Assembly (NCBI GenBank): GCA_004210805.1
Contig: SDXZ01000047.1
Coordinates: 1-37,107, forward strand
Direction of reading: 5' to 3'
Length of the DNA: 37,107 nt
Source: Acidovorax sp.
Lineage (GTDB): Bacteria; Pseudomonadota; Gammaproteobacteria; Burkholderiales; Burkholderiaceae_C
Shown here: positions 25,612 to 34,517 of the stretch, in pieces
Numbering within the stretch: the first letter of the stretch is position 1
Layout of the letters: each line of letters begins with the position of its first letter
Translations under genes and position numbers: made by a program
The notes under the pieces: generated by a model
What the model was told of the DNA's origin: nothing
The model's input: the letters and a program-made list of their open reading frames with translations, nothing else
Database searches by the model: none

Positions 25612-28600
25612 TCAAAATATCTGAATAATTGGCTCATAGCGCGGAGCAACACTTGGAAAGTTCTGCCTTTGCGCTTTAAATGAAAAGGCTGATCTTTTGC
25701 CCTGTGCTAAGCACGGCCACATTCTACGAAGAGCAGCATTAATTGATTTTTCAATGCCGTCCAACCCTGGAATATTGCTGCCAAATCTACCCCCAGGATT
25801 GTTATATAGTTTGTCGCTAGCAATATATGCGTCGACGTCCGATGCGTATGTCCATGGCGCTCCGGTTTGACCGCTAAATCCAGATGCTGTACTTCCACGT
25901 ACCCCCACACTGGCGCTCGGATCAATAGCTTTGATAGCAGGTTCAGCTGCTTTCACCAGTGCTGTTGTGGCGGCGATTACCTGCGCACGAGTTGGACAAG
26001 GACTAAGGCCGAAAACATCGCTCCAATTCCCGGGATTTGGAGCGAAAAAATACAGATGACCTCCGCCCGCAAGCCCAATCGGGTCTTGACTAACAAACCT
26101 TCCAATGGCGGGGTCGTAGTAACGGAAGCGGTTGTAATGCAGCCCGGTTTCCTCATCAAACTGTTGCCCCTGGAAGCGGAAGGGCTGCTCGATGAGTGGT
26201 TGTGCTGATCGGCTGCTGGCCGATGATGCCCCCGATACGCCTGTGTGCCAAGCGCTGTTCCCTCTTACGGGGCCGCCATCCGTCCCTGTTTTGGGCCAAT
26301 CGATGGCTCTTAGGTTGGCCTCCCCCCACACCTTGTAATCCGCAGCCCAAACGATGTTGCCTTGCGCGTCAGTGAGCTCCTGCGGCGCACCGATTTGGTC
26401 GCACTGGTACCAGTAGGTTTGTTGGTTCTCTCTGTCTTTGCTGATGCCCTGCACGGTAGCCAGGGGCACGAAGGAATTGGGCTCGAAGATGAAGAGTGCT
26501 TCTTTGTTGCCCCGCTGGCTTTGCACCATCAAGTCGCCGTCCCACAGGTAGTGGGTGGAACCGAATGAATCCGTCTTGGTGACCCTTCGCCCCAAGGCGT
26601 CGTAGGCGTAGCGGGTGGTTTGCGTCACGCCATGGCGTGTGACGGTGGCCTGGGTAAGTTGGTGGTCGTCATTCCAAGTCAACTCGGCTTGGCTGTGCGT
26701 GCCCGCGCCCTGGTTACCACGGAGGCGCTGGGTGACGTTGCCATGCGCGTCGTATTCAAACGCTAGGTCTTGATAAACCCGCAGCCTGTTGTCGGCAATG
26801 ATGCCGTCGCGGGCGGGGTCTGAGCTGGGGTGAGGTAACAGGTTGCCTGCGGGGTCGAAGGCGAACAGTTCGGGCTGGTGGGCACTGGCCGCCCCCTGAA
26901 TCGCACTAGGCAGCGCGGACAGAATCCGCCCTACTGGGTCGTACTTGAAGTCTTGACGGCCGCGCAGGCTGTCGGCTCGGGCGATGAGCTGACCCATGGC
27001 GTCGTAGGCATAAGCACGCTCCATCACCGCGCTGGGTTGCTGGGCCAACCCACGAGCTGAGGCCCCTTGCACGCTGGCCCGGTGGCGCACCAAGCGCCCG
27101 GCGGGGTCATAGTCGAACTGGCTCTCGAGCTGGCCCTGGCTGCGGCTGATTTCCCGGTGCAGCGCATCGCGCTCCATGTCGGCCAGGATGTGGCGGACGG
27201 GTTCTTGGCCGGAGGTGCTGGGCTCGGCCAGGTTGATCTGGTGCAAATGCCCCGAGCCGTAGAACAACCAGTTCAGGCTTCGGCCATCGGGCAGCAGGGT
27301 TTGCAGGCGGTTGCCCAGGGCGTCGTATTGGTGGGCGAGTTGGCGCTGTAGCGCGTCAGGGCCTTGCCCGAGGATTTGTGTCTCGCTGACGATCTGCCCC
27401 AGCACGTCATACGCAAAACGCAGGTGGGCGCTGGGGTTCACGGCTGACGTTAAGCGGCCCAGGGGATCGTAGGTGTAGGTGATGTCTTGGGCGGTGTTGG
27501 TCGAGGTGTTCGTGCCGCTGGATTTGACATTGCCCGTGCGCTTGCAAACCAAGCGCCCCAGCACATCACGCTCAAGATGGGCGACCTTGCCGGGGCCGAT
27601 GTCCGACCCGCCGGTTTCGATCACATGGGTCAGCTCGCCCGCGGCGTTGTAGCAGTAACGCTGGTGGCGGCCATCAAACCCGATCTCGTCGGTGAGGTTG
27701 TCCACCAGGTCGTAGCGGAATTCGTACCGGGTACCGTTCTCATTGACCAAGGCCACTAGGCGCCCGGCGGCGTCGTAGTGGTAGTGCAGGGCTTTGCCAT
27801 AGGCATCGACACGCTGGATGGGGTCGCCATTGCTGTTGTACTGGTAGCGGGTGCTTTGCCCCAGCGGGTCGGTGTAAGCCAGCAGGCGGCCTTCGCCATC
27901 CCACTCATAGCTGTGCCGAGAGCCGGGTCGCTCGTCGCTGCCGGGCTCGGTGACTTGTTGCAAGCGGCCCAAGGCGTTGTACTGGTTGACGGTGGTCTGG
28001 CCCAGGGCATTGGTGGTGGTGTGCAGGTGCCCCAGGGCGTTGTACGAGAAGCGCGTGGTGCGGTTTGAACAGTCGGTGTAGGCCAGCAACTGGCCCGCTT
28101 CGTCCCATTGCAGTTGTTTGGTTTTACCCAGGGCATCGGTGATCTGCGTGGGCAGGCCACGCGGGCCGATCTGGTAGTGGGTGCTGGTGCCCAGGGGCGA
28201 GGTGGAGCGGGTGCGGTTGCCGCGTGCATCGTACTCAAACGTCCAGACCTGGTTCAGGGCATCGGTGACTTTGATGGGCAGATCGAGTTCGTTGTACTCG
28301 ATGCGGGTGGTGTTGCCTGCTGCATCAATGACCTGGGTGAGGTTGCCTCGGCGGTCAAATACGGTGCTGCTGCGTCGGCCCAGGGCATCCACACTGCCTT
28401 GGGGGTGGCCGTTGGCGTCAAACGGGGTTTGGGTGATGTGGCCTAAGGCATCGCGCACGGCGATGATGTCTTTGCGCTCGTCAAAAGTAAAGGCAGTCAA
28501 TCGGCCCAGGGCGTCTTTGATCCAGGTGCGGCTGGGCTCGTACGCAAAACGCAAACCCATGTCGTCGTCCACGCTCTCGGACAACGTAACCCGCCCGCTG

Positions 28601-30285
28601 GGGCTCAGATGGTCGTAGGTGTTGCGGTGCTGGTGACCGCTGGCGAGGGTGTAGCCCACCAGCAGGTGTTGGTTCCACTCGAAATGCCTGGTTTGGTTGG
28701 AAGGGTTGGTGTGTGTCACCAAGTTGGGCGGGGCCAACTGGCTGTGTGGATCAAACGGGTCGGCGGCGTAATGGTAGTGGGCCATCAAGGTGCCTTGGTT
28801 TCCATCCCGGACCACCTGGGCGTGCACAGTGCTGAGTTGGCCGTGGCTGGTCCAGCCCAATTCAAGCCTCCGCCCGGCGCTGTCGACTAAGTGGCTGGGG
28901 CGGGGTTGGGCCGCGAACGGGTCGAAGGTGTCGCCAAAGTTGCTGGGGGGGTAATGAAGCCCGATGCGGTTGTGATTGCGGTCGGTGATGTCAACCAGCA
29001 GCAGCCGCCACTGACCGTACGCATAGCGCCCAAATCGGTGGACTTGACCATTGCTGTGTTTCAAGTGCCATTGGTGCTGTTCGGGCCGAAAGATGGTGAA
29101 TTGTTCGTAGGCGTCAAAGTGTTCTTCGCCAACGTTCAGCAGGGGCAGCTTGACGTGGCGCCCTTGGGGGTCGAGGTAAAGCAACTGATCGGCTTGCAGC
29201 CACAACTCGGTGGCCAGGGGGTGGCTCCAGCCTTGGCCGAACCAGCCGTCGGTGCGGGCATCGCCGCTGCGGTAATGGCGAATCCATGTCAAGGGCAGTG
29301 GGCCTCCCAGAGCAAAGTCGGTTTGGGTAAGGGACTTTTCTCCGGTGGCGATGACTACGGGCTTTTTGCTGTTGCAAGGGCACTGGGTGGGTTTGTGCTC
29401 CGGCTTCTCTGTTGTTTTGACTTTCTCAGGCGCGTTTTCTTTTTTGACCTGGGCAGGTTTCGAGAGATTGCGCTTAGCCATCAGTGCCGCCACGATCTTG
29501 GGCAATTGGCCGAGCAAACGCGCAGCCCGCTTGGCAAGCTCTCGTTGCTCTGCCCGGCTTAAATCAGGCTTGGCGAGCTGACCCAAGACTTCGCTCAGTT
29601 CTCCGTAAGCGCCGGCAGCTGTCTGCCCTGCTGAATAAACGCGCTGTCCGACACGGGCGGCGGTGGCAGTGCCGGTCACAGCAGCACCAGCGGCGGATCC
29701 GCCCAGGGTGACGGGGGTCGCTGCAGCCAGCACGGCGGTGAGGCCCGCCAGCGCCGCGTCGCCCGCCAACCCCTTGAGGGTGTCCATGGTAAACAGTTCT
29801 TTGACAGCCTCCAGGGTTTCTGCGCTGAGCTCGTCGCCCATTTCGGCAGCCAAGTCTCCATCCATCATGTCGGAGATGGCCTTGACGTTTTTGGCTATGT
29901 TCTTGACGGCGGGCAGATGGGCATAGATCGCTGTGGTGCCGATCTCAGTGAGATGGCGCACCGTCTTATGCCCTTCGATCCAGACCTGTTTGCCCCACTC
30001 ACCCAGAAAGACCGTTGGCCCGTCCCGCACATAAGTGACTACGCCGCCGATAGAGGTCTTGGGTCCGTGCTGGCCGTTGGTCAGCGCGCTCTCGGCCGTG
30101 GCGACGTCGGTGCCCGAGTGGAACGTGGAGCCTGCTGGATTGGCGATGCTCCCGCTGTTGTTCTTGTACCAGTCCGTTCCGGGCTTGTTTTTGGTCAGCG
30201 TGTAGACAGGGTCTGCACCCTTGAAAACCTTGCCGTTGGCAGCCTGGGAGACTACTTCCTTACCGTCGATATACACCTTACCCAC
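25612..30285 (-). CDS. Rhs polymorphic toxin, T6SS effector with nucleotidyltransferase-like C-terminal tip
   Basis: This 1557-residue protein starts at GTG 30285 after CGGGAG. Residues 1-110 may be a PAAR-like (DUF4150-type) cap, tentative; 165-215 are hydrophobic, and 240-300 are charged. A DUF6531 region (about 308-385, VVIATGEKSLTQTDFALGGP) opens the long YD-repeat shell (for example DALGRRVTK, YDPAGRL), which encloses the toxin. The core ends with PFRFQGQQFDEETGLHYN, RFRYYDPAIGRFVSQDPIGL and the join near DVFGLSP. The last 128 residues are the toxin: VGVRGSTASG (about 1461-1469), then SDVDAYIASD (Asp1483, Asp1485), the Gly-Ser plus Asp-x-Asp pattern of nucleotidyltransferase-fold enzymes. 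Its AT-richness suggests exchange. The immunity gene follows after two bases. Delivery by the VgrG encoded upstream is inferred from gene order. Confidence 0.93.
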   Translation of the reverse strand: MGKVYIDGKEVVSQAANGKVFKGADPVYTLTKNKPGTDWYKNNSGSIANPAGSTFHSGTDVATAESALTNGQHGPKTSIGGVVTYVRDGPTVFLGEWGKQVWIEGHKTVRHLTEIGTTAIYAHLPAVKNIAKNVKAISDMMDGDLAAEMGDELSAETLEAVKELFTMDTLKGLAGDAALAGLTAVLAAATPVTLGGSAAGAAVTGTATAARVGQRVYSAGQTAAGAYGELSEVLGQLAKPDLSRAEQRELAKRAARLLGQLPKIVAALMAKRNLSKPAQVKKENAPEKVKTTEKPEHKPTQCPCNSKKPVVIATGEKSLTQTDFALGGPLPLTWIRHYRSGDARTDGWFGQGWSHPLATELWLQADQLLYLDPQGRHVKLPLLNVGEEHFDAYEQFTIFRPEQHQWHLKHSNGQVHRFGRYAYGQWRLLLVDITDRNHNRIGLHYPPSNFGDTFDPFAAQPRPSHLVDSAGRRLELGWTSHGQLSTVHAQVVRDGNQGTLMAHYHYAADPFDPHSQLAPPNLVTHTNPSNQTRHFEWNQHLLVGYTLASGHQHRNTYDHLSPSGRVTLSESVDDDMGLRFAYEPSRTWIKDALGRLTAFTFDERKDIIAVRDALGHITQTPFDANGHPQGSVDALGRRSSTVFDRRGNLTQVIDAAGNTTRIEYNELDLPIKVTDALNQVWTFEYDARGNRTRSTSPLGTSTHYQIGPRGLPTQITDALGKTKQLQWDEAGQLLAYTDCSNRTTRFSYNALGHLHTTTNALGQTTVNQYNALGRLQQVTEPGSDERPGSRHSYEWDGEGRLLAYTDPLGQSTRYQYNSNGDPIQRVDAYGKALHYHYDAAGRLVALVNENGTRYEFRYDLVDNLTDEIGFDGRHQRYCYNAAGELTHVIETGGSDIGPGKVAHLERDVLGRLVCKRTGNVKSSGTNTSTNTAQDITYTYDPLGRLTSAVNPSAHLRFAYDVLGQIVSETQILGQGPDALQRQLAHQYDALGNRLQTLLPDGRSLNWLFYGSGHLHQINLAEPSTSGQEPVRHILADMERDALHREISRSQGQLESQFDYDPAGRLVRHRASVQGASARGLAQQPSAVMERAYAYDAMGQLIARADSLRGRQDFKYDPVGRILSALPSAIQGAASAHQPELFAFDPAGNLLPHPSSDPARDGIIADNRLRVYQDLAFEYDAHGNVTQRLRGNQGAGTHSQAELTWNDDHQLTQATVTRHGVTQTTRYAYDALGRRVTKTDSFGSTHYLWDGDLMVQSQRGNKEALFIFEPNSFVPLATVQGISKDRENQQTYWYQCDQIGAPQELTDAQGNIVWAADYKVWGEANLRAIDWPKTGTDGGPVRGNSAWHTGVSGASSASSRSAQPLIEQPFRFQGQQFDEETGLHYNRFRYYDPAIGRFVSQDPIGLAGGGHLYFFAPNPGNWSDVFGLSPCPTRAQVIAATTALVKAAEPAIKAIDPSASVGVRGSTASGFSGQTGAPWTYASDVDAYIASDKLYNNPGGRFGSNIPGLDGIEKSINAALRRMWPCLAQGKRSAFSFKAQRQNFPSVAPRYEPIIQIF

Positions 30286-30376
30286 GGCGAAACTCCCGAA
30301 TGTGGACAGTTAACTTGTTATTGGATGTCATGATTTCTAAGTTCGAGCCGGGTGATTTGGCAGGGGTTGCCTACAC

Positions 30377-31501
30377 TCAATGTGAGCCGAGAGCCAGCAC
30401 ATTGGCGCTGCACCGTCCGCTGACGTCTTGGCTGGTGCACAGCGCAAGGCCCGGGTTGATGAGCTCGTGCTGATGCAACCCGTGCAGAAGTGCCCAGTTC
30501 ACCGCGCCCCAGGCCGCCCCTACTTGACCAAGCAATTCAGCGGCCTGAAACGCCTCTGGCATCCACTGAGTTTTTTGAGGGTCTCTCGCCACACTCAATA
30601 TCCGGTCGACCGCATGTTGTTCGTCTTCCAGACGCCAGAAACTGCCGTCGCTGTCACTGGCGTGGTGTTGGATTAGTTCCGGTCGTGTCTGGGCGGCTTG
30701 TAGCGCCGCCCCAATAGCATCCGAAAGAATGCGACCGTCGCCCTGCATGTCACTGGGCCAGCGAGGACACTGCTCTGGCTCTCCACCAAGGCCGGGGGGA
30801 TAAAGAAGCAGACCGGCTTGCAGAGCGTCACGCGCCGTTTCAAGGTGAGGTTGCGGGGTGAGCAGAATGCCGGCCGCCGCCTCGCCTGGAACCCAGCCAC
30901 TGCTTTGCTCCTTGTTGTACAGACGCTTGGCGCGGTAGTCGCCTAGCAAGATCGTGGGCTCGCAAAGGGAGTCCGCGGCGAGCATAACGATCTGTCTCGC
31001 TGCGGGTTCCGGTGCCAGCCATCGGAAGGCCTGGGCAAGTGCGACATGGCATGCCTCTGCCCCTCCGGCCACGGCTTGGACGTCGGACATAGGCAAGTCA
31101 AGCTGGCGGCACCTCGCCGAGAAAGCGTTTTCGATGGATTGAAGAGATGGCGTCGCAACTGAAGACGCGTCGGATGCGGGCGCGGCCGGTTCAGATGCCA
31201 CCCACTGAGGCAGAACCAGCATAAAGAGCGTAGGGCAAGGCGGACGATCACGCAGTATTTGCACCATGGGCTGCCAAGCGGCTTGAACCAATGCGTTCAG
31301 ACGTGGCAAGCCTTGAAGGCTATGTGTGATATCACCAGCCGGAGCGGCAATCAGCTTTGCACCATCAACCTCGCGGTAGCGAAAGTTCTTTCGCCTTGCG
31401 GTGTAGGCGCTGAGCGTGGTTTGCAGGTCATCGCCGAGGCTGGTGACAAGGGTGCTGGCCTGTATGTGCAAGGCAGGTACTGGTGTGGTGGTCGATGGCA
31501 T
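30377..31501 (-). CDS. Thiolase-fold (beta-ketoacyl synthase-like) protein of T6SS effector loci
   Basis: The sequence has the general layout of a ketosynthase N-terminal half: PALHIQASTLVTSLGDD at the start, then VQAVAGGAEACHVALAQAF where the active-site Cys loop should be, RQIVMLAADSL, and GEAAAGILLTPQP where synthases have a GEGA-type motif. The canonical Cys in an ACTSG-like loop appears to be Ala here, so ordinary condensing activity is unlikely. Proteins of this type recur between DUF2169 and effector genes in betaproteobacterial T6SS clusters, with unknown role. I prefer ATG 31501 (374 residues); a TTG at 31540 would give a four-base overlap with the DUF2169 gene stop. Confidence 0.65.
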   Translation of the reverse strand: MPSTTTPVPALHIQASTLVTSLGDDLQTTLSAYTARRKNFRYREVDGAKLIAAPAGDITHSLQGLPRLNALVQAAWQPMVQILRDRPPCPTLFMLVLPQWVASEPAAPASDASSVATPSLQSIENAFSARCRQLDLPMSDVQAVAGGAEACHVALAQAFRWLAPEPAARQIVMLAADSLCEPTILLGDYRAKRLYNKEQSSGWVPGEAAAGILLTPQPHLETARDALQAGLLLYPPGLGGEPEQCPRWPSDMQGDGRILSDAIGAALQAAQTRPELIQHHASDSDGSFWRLEDEQHAVDRILSVARDPQKTQWMPEAFQAAELLGQVGAAWGAVNWALLHGLHQHELINPGLALCTSQDVSGRCSANVLALGSH

Positions 31502-31536
31502 GGTGCGAGCGATGAGGGGTTGGCCGGACTGTGAGT

Positions 31537-32580
31537 TCAAGCCCTTGCTACGCGCAGGGTGAGGTTTCCGTCAGTCGGGACGATGCACCGCCACACGATG
31601 GCGTACAAACCGGCGTCGGGCACAACCAAACACGTGTCACATGCGAGAGAAGGGCCCGCACGGTGATCCACAAAGATTTGGGGCTGGACCGCGGGCCAGA
31701 CTATGCGAGCGAACCCGTCGCGATTGAGGTGATGCAATTCAATTGCCTCGCCAGCTTGCGGTGGCTGGGGCCACTGCAATCGGGGCTCAGCTTGGTTGTA
31801 GTACAGCGGATTGAAGTCCAATGGCAAAAGCGGCGCTCGTTGCTGCTGCCAAACGCTGTCACGCGTACCGTAGTGGCATGAACGGACCGCAGTGTTTTCC
31901 CCCCAAACTCCGAACGAGGCGGGTAGGGGTGTTCGAGTGATGTCAACTACCGGGTGCTCAGGATGCTCGATCCAAGGAAGGGCTACTAGATCGAGGTTTC
32001 GCGACGCGTTGCTGGCTCCCCGTAAGCTGGCGGGGCTGCCCATACCTTGTGGGTTGTATAGATCTTCGCCTCCAGCACTTTCGCCACCGTAGGAGAAGCG
32101 TGGATGGACAGGAACACGGGTCACTTCACCCAGAAATTCACCTGGCACGCCACCACCACCTTGCAACAAGGTTTTCTTCCAGTAGCGGGGCGCACAAACC
32201 ACAAGTGCGACCCGGTGCCTGGGGTGAACTATGCCCGCGGCAAACTGGTGTTTGCCTTCTCCAGAGTTGGGGTATGCATGTCCACACACCAGGAAGTCGA
32301 ACCTGGGCTTGGGCGGACTGAGGTCAGAGGGCAGCCAATCAATGCTTTCCTCAAGGTAAGGATGCATCGCCTGAACTTGCACATCCTCAAGCCCTAAGTC
32401 ACCTATGCGTTGGGTGAGGGGTTCCTCACGAATTGCGAGAATGCTTGGTTTATCGGACCCACGATTGGTGTCTAGGTGCCAAACGCCCTTGACGATGACC
32501 AACCGGCTATGGCGGCCATGGGCATCCACATGGCCTGTGGTCAAGCAAGAAAATGGTGTGAAGTTTGAAATATCAGCCAT
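31537..32580 (-). CDS. DUF2169 family T6SS accessory protein
   Basis: Starting at ATG 32580 the protein reads MADISNFTPFSCLTTGHVDA, then GRHSRLVIVKGVWHL, matching the DUF2169 opening in which a conserved Asn-x-Thr-Pro-Phe and a Lys-Gly strand occur. Further blocks are DFLVCGHAYPN and FGVWGENTAVRS. DUF2169 proteins occur between vgrG and PAAR/Rhs effector genes and are thought to be adaptors that help load effectors. Length is 347 residues. A TTG start at 32622 is possible but would overlap the previous gene. Confidence 0.82.
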   Translation of the reverse strand: MADISNFTPFSCLTTGHVDAHGRHSRLVIVKGVWHLDTNRGSDKPSILAIREEPLTQRIGDLGLEDVQVQAMHPYLEESIDWLPSDLSPPKPRFDFLVCGHAYPNSGEGKHQFAAGIVHPRHRVALVVCAPRYWKKTLLQGGGGVPGEFLGEVTRVPVHPRFSYGGESAGGEDLYNPQGMGSPASLRGASNASRNLDLVALPWIEHPEHPVVDITRTPLPASFGVWGENTAVRSCHYGTRDSVWQQQRAPLLPLDFNPLYYNQAEPRLQWPQPPQAGEAIELHHLNRDGFARIVWPAVQPQIFVDHRAGPSLACDTCLVVPDAGLYAIVWRCIVPTDGNLTLRVARA

Positions 32581-32599
32581 GCATGCCCATGCCCGGAAA

Positions 32600-33949
32600 T
32601 CAAACTCTTGCGACGCGTCCAAGCCAATGTGAGACTCCGATCACATCGAGTTGATGCCTTGCCGACGCGTAGGCAGATAAACCAGCCCCGATTGGGCGGC
32701 CGGCCTGAACTGACTGATCGATATAAAGGGCTTGCCGCATCAGCGCCCCCATTTGTAGAACCGAGGTGTGAAGCACAACACCTCCGTTCTCTGGAAGGCG
32801 CATCGCAGCGCCATAACGCAGTCGCCTGCTGCGTGCGCTGTGCGCCGTATCAGGCTCAGCCAGCATGGCGTGGGGCGTCCATTCGCACACTTTGGCTTCA
32901 TTGCGAACCGGGATGTGAGCCACACGAAATGCGGCAAGTACTGCTGTGCGCAACGCTTCATCACGTTGCGTCGCATCCATCGGCTTGGCGTTCAGCTCCA
33001 TCGGGACGCCACCCAGGAACGTAGTCAACGCATCAATTTGGGCGGGTGTGGCGGGCAGGGCTTGTTCCGTCACCGAACGCACCACAGCGATCAGACCACC
33101 GGGAAATCCGGCCAGCGCCAGAATGCGAATCCGCAAGTCTGGATCCATAGCGTTGTTGTTGATGACAGCGTCGTGAGCAGCAACCGGATTCTTGATAGTG
33201 GCGAGACACCATGCCAAACGTGAAACATCATGCTTTGCGGATTGCGCCCAACTGATGAGCTGGTCGCTCGATGCGCTTTCAAGCCGTCCGGAGCTGGCCA
33301 TCAGGCGAAAAGCGTGCATGACGTCTGGCTCAGACCCGCGGATCAGTTGTTCGATACGGCCCGGCAAGGTTTCAGATACCAACCCCATCCGACAAAGCGC
33401 GAGTTCACCGATGCGGTGACCAGGCCCATCCGAAGTAGCAGCAACCCAGTCAGCTATCCGCGAGGCGCAATGAGTCATGCCGAGTCGGCCTGCCAGCTCC
33501 ATCGCCATGAGCTTGCGGTCGCTCTGGCTGCTTTGCAGCATGTCAGCAATGCCCTGCGAATGAAGGTCGAACGCACTGCGACCCATGGGATAGAACCACC
33601 AAGCGTCGCGCAATGCTGATCGATGCTGCCCGCCATACCTTTCAAAAAGAAGCTCAAGCAAACCTTTGCGCCTTGACGTGCTCACTGATTGCACTGCGCA
33701 GGCTGCTACCACATGTACCAATGCATGTACAGTCGGTGCGTGTGTCATTCGCGTCAACTGATTAACGCCTGCATCGAGCGAGTCGCTATGAAAAATGGCG
33801 AGGGCACGAATGTTGCGATCAATTTTGAAGTCCACCGTCTTGAGGCCTAGAAGCCGAACGTCTGAAGTCCCCGTAACATTCAACCGGCGGCGGCGTGCTC
33901 GGACCGTTTCGTCCAAGAGTTCATCAATCAATTTGGCGCGACTGGGCAT
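32600..33949 (-). CDS. HEAT-like repeat protein, TIGR02270-type, T6SS-associated
   Basis: This 449-residue, mostly helical protein has irregular HEAT-like units in its middle (for example LMAMELAGRLGMTHCASRIADWV, DVMHAFRLMASSGRLESASS, RIRILALAGFPGGLIAVVRSV), with a first segment of LARR-type charged residues and a C-terminus YASARHQLDVIGVSHWLGR. The order vgrG, DUF6484, this protein, DUF2169 recurs in betaproteobacterial T6SS effector clusters, and the family is of unknown function; a scaffolding or adaptor role is inferred. It starts 18 bases after the DUF6484-like gene. Confidence 0.72.
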   Translation of the reverse strand: MPSRAKLIDELLDETVRARRRRLNVTGTSDVRLLGLKTVDFKIDRNIRALAIFHSDSLDAGVNQLTRMTHAPTVHALVHVVAACAVQSVSTSRRKGLLELLFERYGGQHRSALRDAWWFYPMGRSAFDLHSQGIADMLQSSQSDRKLMAMELAGRLGMTHCASRIADWVAATSDGPGHRIGELALCRMGLVSETLPGRIEQLIRGSEPDVMHAFRLMASSGRLESASSDQLISWAQSAKHDVSRLAWCLATIKNPVAAHDAVINNNAMDPDLRIRILALAGFPGGLIAVVRSVTEQALPATPAQIDALTTFLGGVPMELNAKPMDATQRDEALRTAVLAAFRVAHIPVRNEAKVCEWTPHAMLAEPDTAHSARSRRLRYGAAMRLPENGGVVLHTSVLQMGALMRQALYIDQSVQAGRPIGAGLSAYASARHQLDVIGVSHWLGRVARV

Positions 33950-33967
33950 GCGAAGGTGAATCGAAAT

Positions 33968-34462
33968 TTAGTTCAGATCAATCGAAGCACCTTCGATTCG
34001 ATAAGGTCCTACGGCAGACTGCGTCACTGCCTCAGCATGCATAAAAACTTCCCCTTGTGCATTGAAGCGCAGGACGGATTCACCGCAACGAATTTCAATA
34101 GTTGCCAACCCTGTCAGATTGATTTGATTGGCCTGAATATTGAGGATGCCCGTTTCAGGTTCGAAACTCACGACTGGGGTGCTGGCGTCTGCGGTGTGAA
34201 TGACGTCAGCGTCACCCGGGTCTGTTGCGAGCGGGTACGCCGCAAAGATAAGCGGGGCATCTGTCGCTCCTATCATCACAACAACACGCTGACCAGGTAG
34301 CGGATGAGGAATGTGTGTAGCAAGAACGGCTACGACGGTTTGTCCATTGAGATCTACGGTGACAGTGCCGTCCGAATGGTTTCCGACTACACGACCTGCA
34401 GAGAAAACTATGTGCCCCGCTGTGTCGGGATTGTTAGCAGTCTTGTAATTTGGCTGTGCCAT
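33968..34462 (-). CDS. DUF6484-like small protein of VgrG clusters
   Basis: The 164-residue protein is beta-rich: VFSAGRVVGNHSDGTVTVDL resembles the gp5-type OB strand order, followed by PLPGQRVVVMIGATDAPLIF and the hydrophobic strands LNIQANQINLTG and SVLRFNAQGEVFMHAE, which look like short VgrG-tip style beta repeats. It lies 55 bases after vgrG and probably binds or extends the spike. The DUF number is from memory and moderately certain. Confidence 0.68.
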   Translation of the reverse strand: MAQPNYKTANNPDTAGHIVFSAGRVVGNHSDGTVTVDLNGQTVVAVLATHIPHPLPGQRVVVMIGATDAPLIFAAYPLATDPGDADVIHTADASTPVVSFEPETGILNIQANQINLTGLATIEIRCGESVLRFNAQGEVFMHAEAVTQSAVGPYRIEGASIDLN

Positions 34463-34517
34463 AGCGGGTTTGTATGCCGAAAAAGTAGTAGGTAAAAACT
34501 GGATTCAGTGACAGCCG

